A stretch of DNA of 64,000 nucleotides, from positions 62,001-126,000 of the forward strand of contig CAVNUY010000018.1 of NCBI GenBank assembly GCA_963691655.1. The letters run 5' to 3'. The stretch's first letter is position 1; each line of letters starts with the position of its first letter. This document shows, piece by piece, positions 35,401 through 46,794 of this stretch. The notes below the pieces were generated by a model. The model worked only from the letters and a program-made list of their open reading frames with translations, was not told the origin of the DNA and made no database searches. This DNA is from Toxonevra muliebris (lineage: Eukaryota; Arthropoda; Insecta; Diptera; Pallopteridae). The position numbers and the translations under genes are program-made.

Positions 35401-37750
35401 TTTCTTGCCCGTGTTAGCTCAATCTGTTCTTTATTACTGTTTTTAAATTTACAATGGTTTACAATCCAGAACTTGCAATTTCATAATAATATATTAGCTA
35501 ATTTAAAAAATTACATTTTATTAATAAAAAAAAATTTTGAATTACTATCATTTTCTTATAAACATAATATTACATACATATATTTAATAATAATACTAAT
35601 AATTCTGAAATGTCTGCATTTCATGAAGAGTCATTCCATATGAAATAGCCTAGTCGGCAAAGCCAGGTCAAACTTTGAGAGAATCTTTTGTATGATTTTA
35701 AATAAGGAAATCCACGGTTATTAAATTTTCTCATGCTACCGTCAGCCCGAATTAAAGATTTGAAAAGTATTTTTATTTTTAGCTGTTAAATGTATTTTAT
35801 TAAACATATCTGCATGATTGGGTGTCGTGCTAAAGGAGAAAAATGGTAGTTCTTTTGAAACGAATTTGAAGTCATATAATTACTTCCCACGAAAAATGAC
35901 GAGAGGCAGCAAAGAAATTTTTATTTTTTATCTAATTTCACATGGAATGACTCATAAGAGAATTTAGCTCTTAAAAATCAACGATTCCCAGCAAGAATAT
36001 TGTAACTCGTTTTTAAAGTATTTTAGAACAAGCATATCTTCTATATTTGAAGTATAATTGTGGTTATAACTTTTGATCTATTTCCGCTATTACAAAATTT
36101 GCATTTGAAGCAAAAAATTTAAGCCCACGTAGAATACTCTTGTATGGGTTCATCGTTATATATTTATAGCATAATCCACAATACATAATTTTCAATATTT
36201 TGTCCTATGTGTATATATACATAATTTTTACAAAAACTATATAATCATATAAATGTGCATATTAGCATATTTTTTGTACAAGTTGTATGCAAACTATGAA
36301 TTTCTTTGAGTTCTTTTCACGTTGTAAAAAAGAGTAGAACGAATATATTTAAATTTCTTCATATAAAGAATTTAAATGCAAAATTTGCTAAATTCCCACA
36401 GATGGACAGACGATAAATCAAAAAAACAAAAAGTGCTCCAATTTATCTCAAATTTATCGCCTGAAACAACACGCTTGTTGCAGCTGCGAACTGTTATATT
36501 GAGTTTATCTTTTATTAAGAGGATTGAACAAACTCAATCTTATCAGACTGAAAAGAATTATTACTAAAAAATCAATAAACCTCCCTCACCAAATTAAATA
36601 GCAACACCGAAATCAATATCTCAAAAATTCTATTTTAGGGAAAAGCCATCAGATGACCAATGTCCACCTAGACAATATAATACAACGCAAGAAAAATAGT
36701 TCATAGTTTGCACACTACTCTACAATAAGCGCTTAAATTAAGAAAATCTTTTAATGTTCAAATAAATTAATTCGAAATCAGTTTTTTAATTGTACGCTAC
36801 TAACACGAGCTAAATATATATAGAAACGTATATATATATATATATTTACAGTACAATTTCTATTCAAATTGCAAAAATTGAATTAAGACCAAATTAAATA
36901 ATTTTTTAATTAGTTTTTAATAACAAAGTGGCATTGCATTTCTTTTTTCGTTTATTTATAATGCGTGAGTAAAATTGTAACAGGTTAAATCATAAAAAAA
37001 AACAATAAAGTGCGTTTTATAATAAAATATAAATGCAAAGACTCAAAATAGACAACAAAAAAAATTCAAAAACCAAACATGATTGCCAGCAATAATATAT
37101 CATCAATAATCCAAACATGGGTAAACGCGTCAGGTATTATATAAACTTCAATTTATCGATTTCCATTGATATCATTCATCAGAAAGCCAACTGAGATGTT
37201 TTCTTTTATTATCATGAAATAAATACATATCATTTAATCCAATATCCAAAAGTAATTGACTGATAAACAAAATTTAGAAGAACATTTACATTTGAAATAA
37301 CAATTACTTACTACAATATTAAATTTAGTTTACAATAACAAGCAATTTATAAAAATACCAATTGTAATATTGAGATGCTTACTATAATTTTTAAAATACT
37401 TTGTATAAACCTTTTGAACAAAGGGTTTAACGCATCTAAAACACATAGGATTTTTTACAAAACGCAGTTACGAAACATTAATACTGTTAATAGAGGTGCA
37501 TGGAAGCGTCAAACAAATCGTTATAATAAAAGCGTTTGAGTATATATATCTATACAAATTACATTATCATATATATATGTAAATACAATATAAAGAATTA
37601 ACTTTTTATTTTTGTAAATGCAAATAGCAATTCATTTAATATCACTAATTACTATAATACTTTTTATGGCAATACTACTACGTTTATATGAGTATATGCA
37701 ACTCCTTTAATATATTTAGTGTGCTTATTGAATTTAATGTGTTTACTCAC
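35401..37750. other. AT-rich DNA downstream of the last recognised PMCA exon
   Basis: Probably intron of the PMCA gene. I looked on the minus strand for the expected C-terminal exon (Trp-Gly-Arg-Gly start, calmodulin-binding region) and did not find it. A TA microsatellite is at 36828-36845. The open frame at 36376-36567 on the plus strand has no recognisable domain. Confidence 0.4.
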
Positions 37751-37902
37751 GATAAGATTTTAGGTAACGTTCTTGTAGGCACTGAAGTGATTAATTGTCC
37801 CCAAACTAATGTACCAACTCCCAAAAATATGCACCACAGCCATTGGTCTAATGATAGTGCTTTCGTAGAGAAAGCCATTTTGCCATATTGTATAATTACG
37901 AC
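37751..37902 (-). CDS. PMCA: PMCA coding exon 13 (M9/M10 region)
   Basis: After TTTTTAG, the exon reads VVIIQYGKMAFSTKALSLDQ, then WLWCIFLGVGTLVWGQLITS and VPTRTLPKIL. It ends before GTGAGT with two bases of a Ser codon. The hydrophobic run with Trp residues is the last membrane hairpin of the pump. It is 152 nt and enters in phase 0, matching exon 12. It lies 11 kb from exon 12 because of inserted elements, yet its reading frame and splice sites are intact. The following exon would begin mid-codon and was not found. Confidence 0.9.
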
Positions 37903-37991
37903 CTAAAAATAGATAATAAAAACATAATTCCACTTTATTTAGAAAAACATGTAATTGTGAAAAATAACAATATTTTTTAAGGTTACTTTTA

Positions 37992-38191
37992 GGTTGTCGA
38001 ACCATCAGTCACTTAAGGGGGCTAACATACATCTCGATGTGTGCCGTAATTGAGTGGTCTGATGGTAGTGTGGTCTATCACCTCCTCGTGGTGACAGCTG
38101 GTAACGGTTGCATGTCAGCCAGCTGGTGTAAACTATTATCTTATAACAGGGCACATCAGATGTCTGATATGCAACTGGCTAAGATAGATCA
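37992..38191 (+). ncRNA. HDV-like self-cleaving ribozyme at the 5' end of element B
   Basis: The complete nested double pseudoknot can be drawn. P1: GGTTGTC (37992-37998, the first bases of the element) with GACAGCT (38093-38099). P2: TGGTCTAT (38071-38078) with ATAGATCA (38184-38191). P3: ACC/GGT around loop TCCTCGT (38083-38089). P1.1: GG (38100-38101) with CC of the loop. P4: GTTGCATGTCAG (38107-38118) with CTGATATGCAAC (38164-38175). J4/2: TGGCTAAG with catalytic C at 38179. An extra hairpin sits between P1 and P2 (ACCATCAG 38001-38008 with CTGATGGT 38059-38066). Cleavage before 37992 would free the RNA 5' end exactly at the element boundary. Such ribozymes are known at 5' ends of R2- and LOA/Baggins-type elements. 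Confidence 0.87.
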
Positions 38192-38764
38192 GGCGGAGGG
38201 AGCAAACCCTCTCGACCCAGATATGTTAGGGTTCTGTTTGTAATGCACCTCAGACATGTTTGATTTTTGATATCAATCAGAATTAGACTTTCTGGCGTGC
38301 ACTACATGTGTGTCACTGCATATCTGGTCAATCAAAACACCCTTGGGTTCTCTGGCGTTCACCCCTAGTGGGATTGGGCGTCAGGTACCAAAATGGCACG
38401 ACCCCTCATTTGTCCACGGACCTCCCTTTTATTTCCTTATTTGTTTTTGATTGCTTTGGGCTGGTGGTTGTGGCTTCTGGACCTTGTAGCAGCGGGGTGA
38501 AACCTTCTGTGAACGGCTCCAGTTTAAGGTCACAACTGTCTCCGTCCCGTTAAAATCCTGGCAGGCCTCATGGTACGTTCGAAGTCCGTCGCCATTCGGT
38601 TGGCGGTGTAGGTTTGGTTGAGATGACTCCCATTTAGCACTGGTCTGGCTCTGAGTACTTGCTCTCGTAAGGACTTGTACCAACCCTCGCGTGGCCTCCC
38701 TGGTTCGGCATAGATAACCACGGGACCATTAAGGTGACTACACATCCGGACGGAGATAGCGGCC
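38192..38764 (+). promoter_or_regulatory. 5' UTR of element B
   Basis: This stretch lies between the ribozyme and the first ORF1 start at 38765. It is richer in GC than the flanks. Short open frames on both strands (for example 38308-38553 and 38429-38683) show no domain. Internal promoters of non-LTR elements usually lie near the 5' end; I see no specific motif to name. Confidence 0.5.
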
Positions 38765-40378
38765 ATGAGTGGGGACCCAACAATCATGAAAACGTCCAAT
38801 AAAAAACCCCAAAAACCCAAAGCCAACCCGCATGGGGAGCCCAATAGATTGGTTAGGCAATCGCCTGCCAAACGTTCACCACCCTAAACTTCTGGTGGCT
38901 CATCTTCTGGTGCTTCTTGCACCAGACCTACAGTGTCGACGAGAGTTTTGGCCAACATACCACCCTCGTCGTCATCTGGACCCACACCTTCTTCGAGCAC
39001 GCTCGGTACCCAGGCAACTGTGCCGGGTGCGGGTGGTGCTCCTCTTCAGGCTCGCTTGTCTGGTTCCGGTAAGGCCTCAGCAACTAAGCTGGCCTCTTCC
39101 TTCACCAGCAAAAGCGCCAGCACATCTGGCGTTCGGTCGCTTTCTTTGAACAACCCCACCACTTCGGCAACTGTGCCAGGTGCTAGGGTTGTTCCACCGC
39201 CCGTTCGCCGGTCTGGTGTAGCCAGGGATTCGGCAACTAAGCCGGCCTTAGCCTCCACCAGTACAGGCCCCAGCACCGCTTCCACCTCTGGTGCTCGCGC
39301 GCACATTACTGCGTCAACACCGGCGTACAGGACCAGAAGGTCAGCCTTCAGGATCCTGAATAGGCTGGAGCCCCTTGATCCCTCTTCGCTCTCCGAAAGG
39401 GATAAGGCAGCTCTTCAATGGGCCCAGCAGAATGCTGGTGCTCGCCCTCCTCTTCCTCCACTAATACCTCCTCATACAGCTAGTCAGAAACGACAAAGGT
39501 CGACTGATAAGGCTGTCTAACCTGTCCGTCAGGACACCAAAAGGCCAAGACTGGCAACCCCAAAGCCGAAACTTAATCGGCCTTTTAATGAGGTTGCGAA
39601 AGATGGTCTTATCTGGGCCATTGTTGACTCCAGTAACAGCGACGGTACCATATCCCCAGACAACTGGAGGTTGGTACAGGCGGCGCTTCGCAATGTCTAC
39701 AAAGACGTTGTTACGGCGAATCCAGGCCCGTCGCCCAAATGCCGGTTGGTATCAAGGCCACATAAAGTTGGTAGCTTGTGCAGATCAACGCTCTGCGGAC
39801 CTTTACAAGCTGGCCATTGCTAAGTTGGGAGAGGTATGGCCAGGTGCAAAGCTTTCTGCTGTATCTAAAGACCAGATCCCCAACCGACCACGTTCCAAGG
39901 CATGGATTCCGGCTGAGCCCTCCTCGCCGGATGAAATCCTCGAGCTTATAAGCTACCCACCCATGATTGGAGAGTAGCCAAGGTCAGCGAACCCAAGGGC
40001 AACTTCCGTGAGACACTTATCATCCTTAATGAGGAGTCGCTCTCACCGCTTAACACCACTAAGGGGGAGATAAACTACGGGTTCGACTCGATCTCCCTCA
40101 GGGTTTACAGATGCGACAAGTTGGGTACTGGGCAAAAAACCGTCACAGAGCCTTCGGCAGAAGCCGTGGACTTCCTGGCGACCTTGTCCCAGTCCCAGAC
40201 AGACACTGATCTCTCTGATGAAGGGAGTACCCTGTCCTCCTCCGAACTAGTTGGCGACTTTTTCGGTAAAATGGAGCTTGCCGCTGAGAACGTCGAGGCT
40301 CCTCCTTTGTCTGATGAGGAGGACCCCGACGTCACCATGATTGCCATCCCAAAAAATGGTGAAGGTTATTCAAATTAA
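38765..40378 (+). pseudogene. Element B ORF1 (nucleic-acid-binding protein), interrupted
   Basis: The likely start is the ATG at 38765 (MSGDPTIMKTSNKKPQKPK). The frame has a stop at 38884 and continues through a Ser/Thr/Pro/Ala-rich region (38933-39517) with repeated SATVPGA-like units. It meets a second stop at 39518 and goes on to NEVAKDGLIWAIVDS and SPDNWRLVQAAL. Near 39740 it shifts to the frame of GWYQGHIKLVACADQRSADL and RPRSKAWIPAEPS, and near 39955 shifts back to PTHDWRVAKVSEPKG, ending at 40378. The conserved part resembles the ORF1 C-terminal domain of LOA-type elements. It overlaps the ORF2 start by about 38 nt. Confidence 0.75.
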
Positions 40379-43300
40379 TCTTCAACACTCCATTACTGCC
40401 TCGGCAGCCCTGCTCCTCCGCCTGACTCAAAAAGGAGAGGAGCTCATACTAGTCCAAGAACCATGGGTCGTCAACGACCGGGTTTGCGGACTCAATATTA
40501 ATGGATACCCAGATCCTGTATCCTTATCAAAAATAGCATTAACGCTCTTTTACTCTCCAGGTTCAGCGATAAAGACAACGTGGCCATGGTTATTGTGATC
40601 AACGCCATGGCCACCTGGATCGTCTCCAGCTACATGGCGCATGACCACGGTACATCACCGCCGCACGATACATTGAAGCTTCTGGTTGCAGAGGCTAACC
40701 GTAAACGGACCCCGGTTATCATCGGTGCCGACGCTAATGCCCATCACGAGATGTGGGGCAGCACGGACACAAATGAACGAGGTGAGTCCCTCTTTGATTT
40801 TATCCTTACTCATGACTTAGTTATTGCTAATAGGGGGAACGAGCCAACCTTCATTACTTCAAATAGAAGGGAGGTTCTCGATATCACTCTAGTAAGTGAA
40901 AACTCGTCACATCTACTGAAAGACTGGAGTGTCTCGCAAGAGTGCTCCTTTTCTGATCATAATTACATTAACTTCACCATTGATAAACTAGATCCTACAG
41001 ACTCTGCAGGTGCTACTAGCCTCATCAATAGGAAGCATACTGACTGGACAAAGTTCCATGCCATTATCGAGTCTGGCATACAGCCTGCTCCAGCCACTAT
41101 AAATAACCACTGCGATATTGATCGAGAGGTAAACTCCATTACAGCACTTTTTAACACTGCTGCTAAATCGGCATGCAATTCCTCCAAACCTAGAGGTAAG
41201 ACTAAACCTTTATGGTGGACCCCGGAGATTGCAGAGCTACGAAAAGTATGCAGAAGACTCTTTAATAGAGCCAAGGCTTTCAATGACTGGTTTCTCTTTA
41301 AATCTAAACAAAGGGAACTTAAGTACGCTTTAAGAAAAGCCAAAAGGGCGTCTTGGAGGAACTTCTGTGGTAGCATAGAAAGCTTCTCCGAGACTAGCCG
41401 ACTTCGAAAACTCTTGAATACGACCCCTAGGGCTCTCGACTGTATCCAGAAATCCGATGGTCACTGGACTGATTCTGGGATCGAGACCTTAGAGGTCCTC
41501 CTGTATACTCATTTTCCAGGGAGTAAAACCTTCGTTGATCATAGTCCTCCTGTGACCGATCATCTTTTAAGTAACACCTCCCCTTTTCAATTGACCGACA
41601 CTCTTCTAAAGTGGGCCATCAAATCCTTCAGCCCCTACAAATCTCCAGGGTCAGATGGCATCATTCCCGCGGATATTCAGCAAGGGGCTGAACACGTAAC
41701 ATCATGGCTATTGCAAATTTATAATGCTTGCCTAAAATTTTCGTACATTCCCAAAAGCTGGAGAGAGGCTCGTGTAGTCTTCATACCCAAAGCAGGGAAG
41801 GCGTCCCATATCAACCCAAAGGACTTCAGACCGATCAGTCTGTCCTCCTTTTTCTTAAAAATATTAGAAAGGGTTCTTGATTTTCATATCAGGAACTCTA
41901 TCAATCCCACTCTTTTATCCAAATCACAGCATGCCTATACTAAAGGGAAGTCTGTGGAAACAGCGCTATATGTACTCATTGAGGAAGTTGAGAAATCACT
42001 TTCCAACAAGGAATACACGCTTGCAGTGTTTCTCGATATCGAGAGGGCTTTCAACAATGTCTGCCCCGACGCTGTCGTTAATGCCTTAATAAATCTTAAT
42101 CTTGATGTTAATCTGGTTAAATTTATAGGACAACTACTTAAAACACGTATCATCAGCTCCTCTATCGGAAATGATAAAGTCAAAAAGGTTGTCAATAGGG
42201 GCACACCACAAGGAGGTGTATTATCGCCTCTTATTTGGAATCTGGCGGTGAACACACTGCTAAACAGATTAGATCAAACCGGCTGCAAAATAATAGCTTA
42301 TGCAGATGACATTGCTATTGCAGTATCCGGCAAATACGTTGCTACTCTTTCAGAACGGCTAAATCACTCACTTAGCATTCTGTCTCACTGGTGCCGTGAA
42401 TTCGGTCTTAATGTTAATCCAGCCAAAACAGAGGTTATGCTTTTCACTAGAAAGTATAAAATACCAACTTTTGCCCTACCCAAAATTAATGGTATCTCGC
42501 TTTTTCTTAGTAAGCGCGTCAAATATTTAGGACTTGTTCTTGATCCTAAACTTCAATGGAAAGCTAACATAGCAGAGAGAGTACGGAAAGCCTCTTGCGC
42601 TCTCTACTGCTGTAAGAGGGCATTAGGAGCAAGATGGGGTCTTAAACCTCGAGTCACTTCCTGGCTCTATTCAGCAGTGGTCGAGCCTAATCTTCTTTAT
42701 GGATCCGTCTTCTGGTGGCCAGCTACTTCAAAGGCGGTCAACCTTAAACCACTGGATAAGGTTAGAAGAACGGCAGCCATATTGATTACTGGGGCCCTCC
42801 GTACTACCTCCACGAAAGCTCTCTTCGCAATCCTTCATTGGTTGCCAACCTCACTTCTGGTCAAGCAACAAGCTAAGTGCTCTGCTGTCAGACTCAGTGC
42901 CCTAACTCGCTGGACCCGGTCAAACCTGGGCCATGCCAAGATTTTAATCCACGATACGTCCGTACCAATTAACGTAGACTACATTTTCTCTACCCCTAAT
43001 TTAAACCACACGTTCTTCACCCATATCCCCAGTAGAGAGGAATGGGTTAATGACGAGGTGGTCACTGACAATTTAATTGACATCTATACAGATGGATCCA
43101 AATCGGAGGAAAGAGTCGGCTGTGGCATCTTCTCTAGTAAGCTAGATCTCAGACTCTCTTTCCGACTTCCTGATCATTGCAGCGTCTTTCAGGCGGAAGT
43201 AATGGCTATCTATCAAGCGTCCAAGTGGCTTATTCGCAACGATTCATTCGATACGAATATCCGCATCTACACGGACAGCCAAGCAGCAATCAAGTCCCTT

Positions 43301-43924
43301 GCCGGTGTTTTCACTACATCAAAGCTTGTTCTCGACTACCGATCTTCACTCAACATTTTGTCGAGTCACTCTCAGGTCCACCTATATTGGGTGCCTGGAC
43401 ATATGAATATTTCAGGTAACTGCAATGCCGACGAGTTAGCAAAACAGGGCTCGCAACTTACAGATATATTACCTACCTGCACCATTGGTGTCCCTCTTAC
43501 GTCTATTAAATTAGCCATTAAGCAAAACTACCTTGAGGAAGCAAAAAGATCCTGGGTAGCGGAGCATACCTGTGGTATTACCAGGCTAACATGGACCACT
43601 ATGGACAATAAACGTACTAGACAGCTACTCAACCTAAGCAGAAGCTCCATCAGCATAACGACTTCGGTGCTCACGGGACACTGCATAATGGGGAGACATG
43701 CTGCAAGACTTGGACTGCCATTCAATGACTTCTGTCGGGGCTGCGGCTCTGAGGAGGAGGAAGAAACAGTCCTTCATTTCATGTGCGAATGCCCATCCCT
43801 GGCCAGGAGGAGACTAAAACTCCTGGGTTCACCTTTCTTCACTAGTCTGTCCGAGCTATCATTCATAAATATTAAGGACATAGCCAGATTCATTATGGAA
43901 TCCTCATGGTTCTCCACTCCGTAA
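40341..43924 (+). pseudogene. Element B ORF2: endonuclease, reverse transcriptase, RNase H (one frameshift)
   Basis: The start at 40341 reads VKVIQINLQHS and ILVQEPWVVND, the N-terminal APE endonuclease motifs. The frame breaks at about 40505-40513; the continuation RSCILIKNSINALLLSRFSD leads into an uninterrupted frame to 43924 (1114 codons from 40580). Counting from 40580: GADANAHH at 49-56 and SDH at 125 (endonuclease); KSPGSDG near 353, FLDIERAFNNV near 483, GTPQGG near 540 and YADD near 573 (reverse transcriptase); YTDGS near 835, TDSQAA near 898 and WVPGH near 936 (RNase H); CRGCG..H..CECP near 1052 (zinc knuckle). It nicks target DNA and copies element RNA. One lesion in 3.6 kb suggests recent activity. 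Confidence 0.9.
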
Positions 43925-44252
43925 ATGGGGGAGTCGCGCCGTACTGTGGTATCACAATGAGCCTAATTATGTGCTTAAGTGTGCTTTCAAGCAGAAGGCT
44001 GCCACTCCAACCTAACCTAAGGTTACTTTTAATTTTGTGTCAAAATCGGTTTTTATCTCTTATGCTTGGTTTTCACTATGTCATATTTGTCATCAAAGAG
44101 AGAATTTCTCATATTAAATTTGCCAACATTCTGGCAGAATTTGATTGAATTTGACATAGTGTAAACCAGGCATTAGTAAAATAATTCTACATACACATCT
44201 TGTCTATTTAAATGCAATGACGACCATTTAACGAAGAATTCCAGTTTATTAG

Positions 44253-45190
44253 TTACAAATTCCACCTTGATCAAAAAGTTCCCGGAATTTATTCAGAAAA
44301 TTAAAAATACAAGTTTATTCATCTAAATCTAAACCTTCAAAGTAACCCCCATAGACTGCAACACACTTATGCCAGCGCTTGATCCAATCCTCGAAACAAT
44401 TTTTATATTCGGTTTTCGGTATGTCCATCAGTGCTTTCCGCTATTTTTCCATTACTTCTTCTCGGCTGCTGAAACGCGTTCCCCGTAATGGTTTTTTAAC
44501 TCTATTGAACAGAAAGAAGTCACAGGGAGCCATATCAGGTAAATTCGGTAGCTGTTGAATGGTATTTGTTGGATTTTTCGTCAAAAAATTACGAATAATG
44601 ATGATACGATGCGACGGAGCGTTATCATGGTGCAAAATCCACGAATTTTTTGTCCGAAATTCTGGTCTCTTTCGGCGAATCGCTTCACGCAAACGCCTCA
44701 TAACGTCCAAATAATAGACTCTGGTGGTTAATTTGCGGTTATTGACCAAAATTTCTTTTATTTTATCAACGTTTTCGTCGGTTTTCGATGTCGATGGTCT
44801 GCCACTGCGTTCATAATCTTCGACTGACTCACGACCACTTTTGAACCGCTCGTGCCACTGTTAAACTACCGTTTTCTTTAGAGAATCGTTGTCGAAACAC
44901 TTTTCCAACATTTCTACCGTTTGCGCACTATTAAATCCGTTTTTTTACGCAAAATTTAATACAATACAATTTAATAAAATTGTAAAAAATCGCCAACACA
45001 CACAGAGATATATGTACTCTTGACTACCTAACTTTTGCAAATGTCAAGCTATGACGCTAAGATTTAGAGGGAATATCAACAACAGATGTACCAACTTAAC
45101 AAAAAAAAAAAAAAAAACAGAACTCAAATCGGAACGATGGGAGCGCCACACGGTGGTTATTCCGGGAACTTTTTCATCAAGGTGGTGTCT
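44253..45190 (-). mobile_element. mariner element with internal deletion
   Basis: The ends are inverted repeats: CCACCTTGATCAAAAAGTTC CCGGAAT at the left, with the mirrored form ATTCCGGGAACTTTTTCATC at the right. Minus strand, 44960-44750: helix-turn-helix SAQTVEMLEKCFDNDS, a stop, then SGRESVEDYERSGRPSTSKT. It passes directly into YYLDVMRRLREAIRRKRPEF, HHDNAPSH and MAPCDFFLF (44749-44441), then the end FEDWIKRWHKCVAVYGGYFEG. The block with the first catalytic Asp is deleted. At about 938 bp it is shorter than usual full mariners (about 1.3 kb). An A-run at 45104-45118 lies near the right end. Confidence 0.85.
44260..44960 (-). pseudogene. mariner transposase, internally deleted
   Basis: N-terminal DNA-binding residues and the C-terminal half of the DDE domain are fused across a deletion near 44745. 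Of the three catalytic acids, the second (HHDNAPSH) and the third (MAPCDFF) are present and the first is lost. A stop replaces Lys or Arg before QWHERFKSG and another lies at about 44440. It cannot make active transposase. The best-preserved frame is 44441-44749. Confidence 0.85.
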
Positions 45191-46194
45191 TTTTCTTGGA
45201 ACATTTTCATCAGAGACAGACAATGTGCAATAAATTAATCTGAAATTTGGGTAGTTCCTGAACAAATTTAGTTTAAAAATCCGGATTTCAAATGTGAACC
45301 AGTTGAGCTAGTGCGGTTGTAAGATAACAACAGTGTTGCCGCTTAATAAATTCCCAGGTTTGTTTCTATTACGTATTTGAAATAATTTCTATAAAAGTTC
45401 GACATGGCAACACTAATTACACTGCTCTGTATGGGTTTTGCGAATAAGATGATTCCTAGTGTATCCGAATGAATTTTTCATGCTGACCACGAATCTAGGG
45501 TCAAACACTTCCCATCACTTCACGTTTTTCAGAAAAAAGGGGTTGAAACCCCTGAAAACTGCGTTTTTGGCCATTTTTGGACAATTGTGGAGCTGAACCA
45601 GTGCTACAAACTTTGCTAATAACAGAAATTAAAGACTGAACTATGCCCTTTTAAATGAGCTCTAAGCCAAATTGTTCGCATGCGCCCTTGGAGGTGTGCA
45701 TATGTCCAGCGGTGCAGGAAAGAAATGTACACAGAACGGATTTTATCTTACTTACACCCACGGCCAGACATAATGAGAATTGCAGTGATCCGAATTGTTT
45801 TAAGTGTCGCTGGTTACATCAGCAGTTAGATTTCAAACATTCAAAATGGAGGATCAAATATGGTGGACGGATTTTATCTTACTTATACCTACGGCCAGAT
45901 ATAATAAAATATTTTAAAATAAAAATATTTTTAATATACCACGTTTTCAAAAAGGACTAAAAAGTATAAAATAATTTCTCCTAACCCCATACAGATTCAC
46001 AACCACATATAGATTCCTTATCCCATACAGATTGTCTTGAAAATTTGTAACTGTGAATTTTAGTAGAACGAAATTACTTGTATGATTTAAAACAACAAAC
46101 GTGGTTCACATGCAATAGGAAATTGATGGATGAGTAGTTCACCTAAATGGCTAGCAATTTTATCTCTATCCATATGCGTCCCACGTTTTTCGTT
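45191..46194. other. Intronic DNA with a short internal repeat
   Basis: No gene. CGGATTTTATCTTACTTA plus ACGGCCAGA-type sequence occurs at 45737-45777 and again at 45868-45908, about 41 bp each in direct orientation. The open frame covering it (45655-45960) gains its length from this repeat and has no domain I recognise. Confidence 0.45.
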
Positions 46195-46435
46195 TTAACA
46201 ACGATGAATTCAATGCTTTGATCTATGAAAAAATGGAAAAACTTCCGATGCTAATATTTTAAATATTTATATATATTTTAGATATTTCATACTGCATTGT
46301 CTTCCAGTTCTGAACTATATTTAAAATTTCAAGTCACTAGCTCATCGTGAAGTTAGTTTAAAATCGATTGCAAAATTTGTACCGAACAGACTGACAGACA
46401 CCATTGAAAGCGAGCTGATATAAACGTGGTAAAAA
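46195..46435 (+). repeat. Dispersed 240-bp repeat, copy 2
   Basis: The counterpart of 22770-23020 in the same orientation, with high identity over the whole length and small indels. It lies just outside the fold-back element in PMCA intron 12. Confidence 0.7.
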
Positions 46436-46794
46436 GTGCAGTGGTCTGAAGTATTTTAAGGGTTGCTGGTTACAAATCTGCAGGCAGGTTTTAAAAATTC
46501 CAAATGGCGGATCCAATATTGCGGAATATTGCAGAATAAGAATATAGCGAAGAGAAAAAAATGAAAGAGAGTAGAACTGTCAAAAGTATTGAAGATTCTT
46601 TACAGAGTCGAAGATTTATCCTGTCCCTATTGTTTGTATATGATATTATTAGTGCATCTGTGAATTGTCCAACTTATTTAGAGTTGATCTACTTTAACGT
46701 ACCTACGATAAGTCTTCGCCATTGTGTTTTATTTTATGCTGGGGTATGGAAATCAAATTATGTTATCTTTGCTCCTATCCATAGAGCCTTAATA

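Larger units (their letters stand above)
37979..44032 (+). mobile_element. LOA-like non-LTR retrotransposon, element B (full length)
   Basis: The element runs from 37992 to about 44018. TAAGGTTACTTTTA stands directly before and after it (37978-37991 and 44018-44031), a 13-14 bp target duplication. The 3' end is a short CCTAACCTAA-type tail rather than poly(A). Order: HDV-like ribozyme, 5' UTR, ORF1 (38765-40378), ORF2 (40341-43924), short 3' UTR. RNase H after the reverse transcriptase, the KSPGSDG and FLDIERAFNNV motifs and the terminal zinc knuckle favour the LOA clade. It is inserted antisense in PMCA intron 12. ORF1 has two stops and two frame changes and ORF2 one frameshift, so it is recent but probably not autonomous. 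Confidence 0.88.

Noticed and set aside
36376..36567. Open frame downstream of the last PMCA exon, considered as an alternative C-terminal exon
   Set aside because: It is on the plus strand, opposite to PMCA, and the minus strand there lacks the expected conserved residues.
40963..41376. 137-codon minus-strand frame
   Set aside because: It is a shadow of the long ORF2 of element B on the other strand.
45655..45960. 101-codon frame with CICPAV and CSDPNCFKC
   Set aside because: It contains an internal 41-bp duplication, lacks an identifiable zinc-finger pattern and has no splice context.
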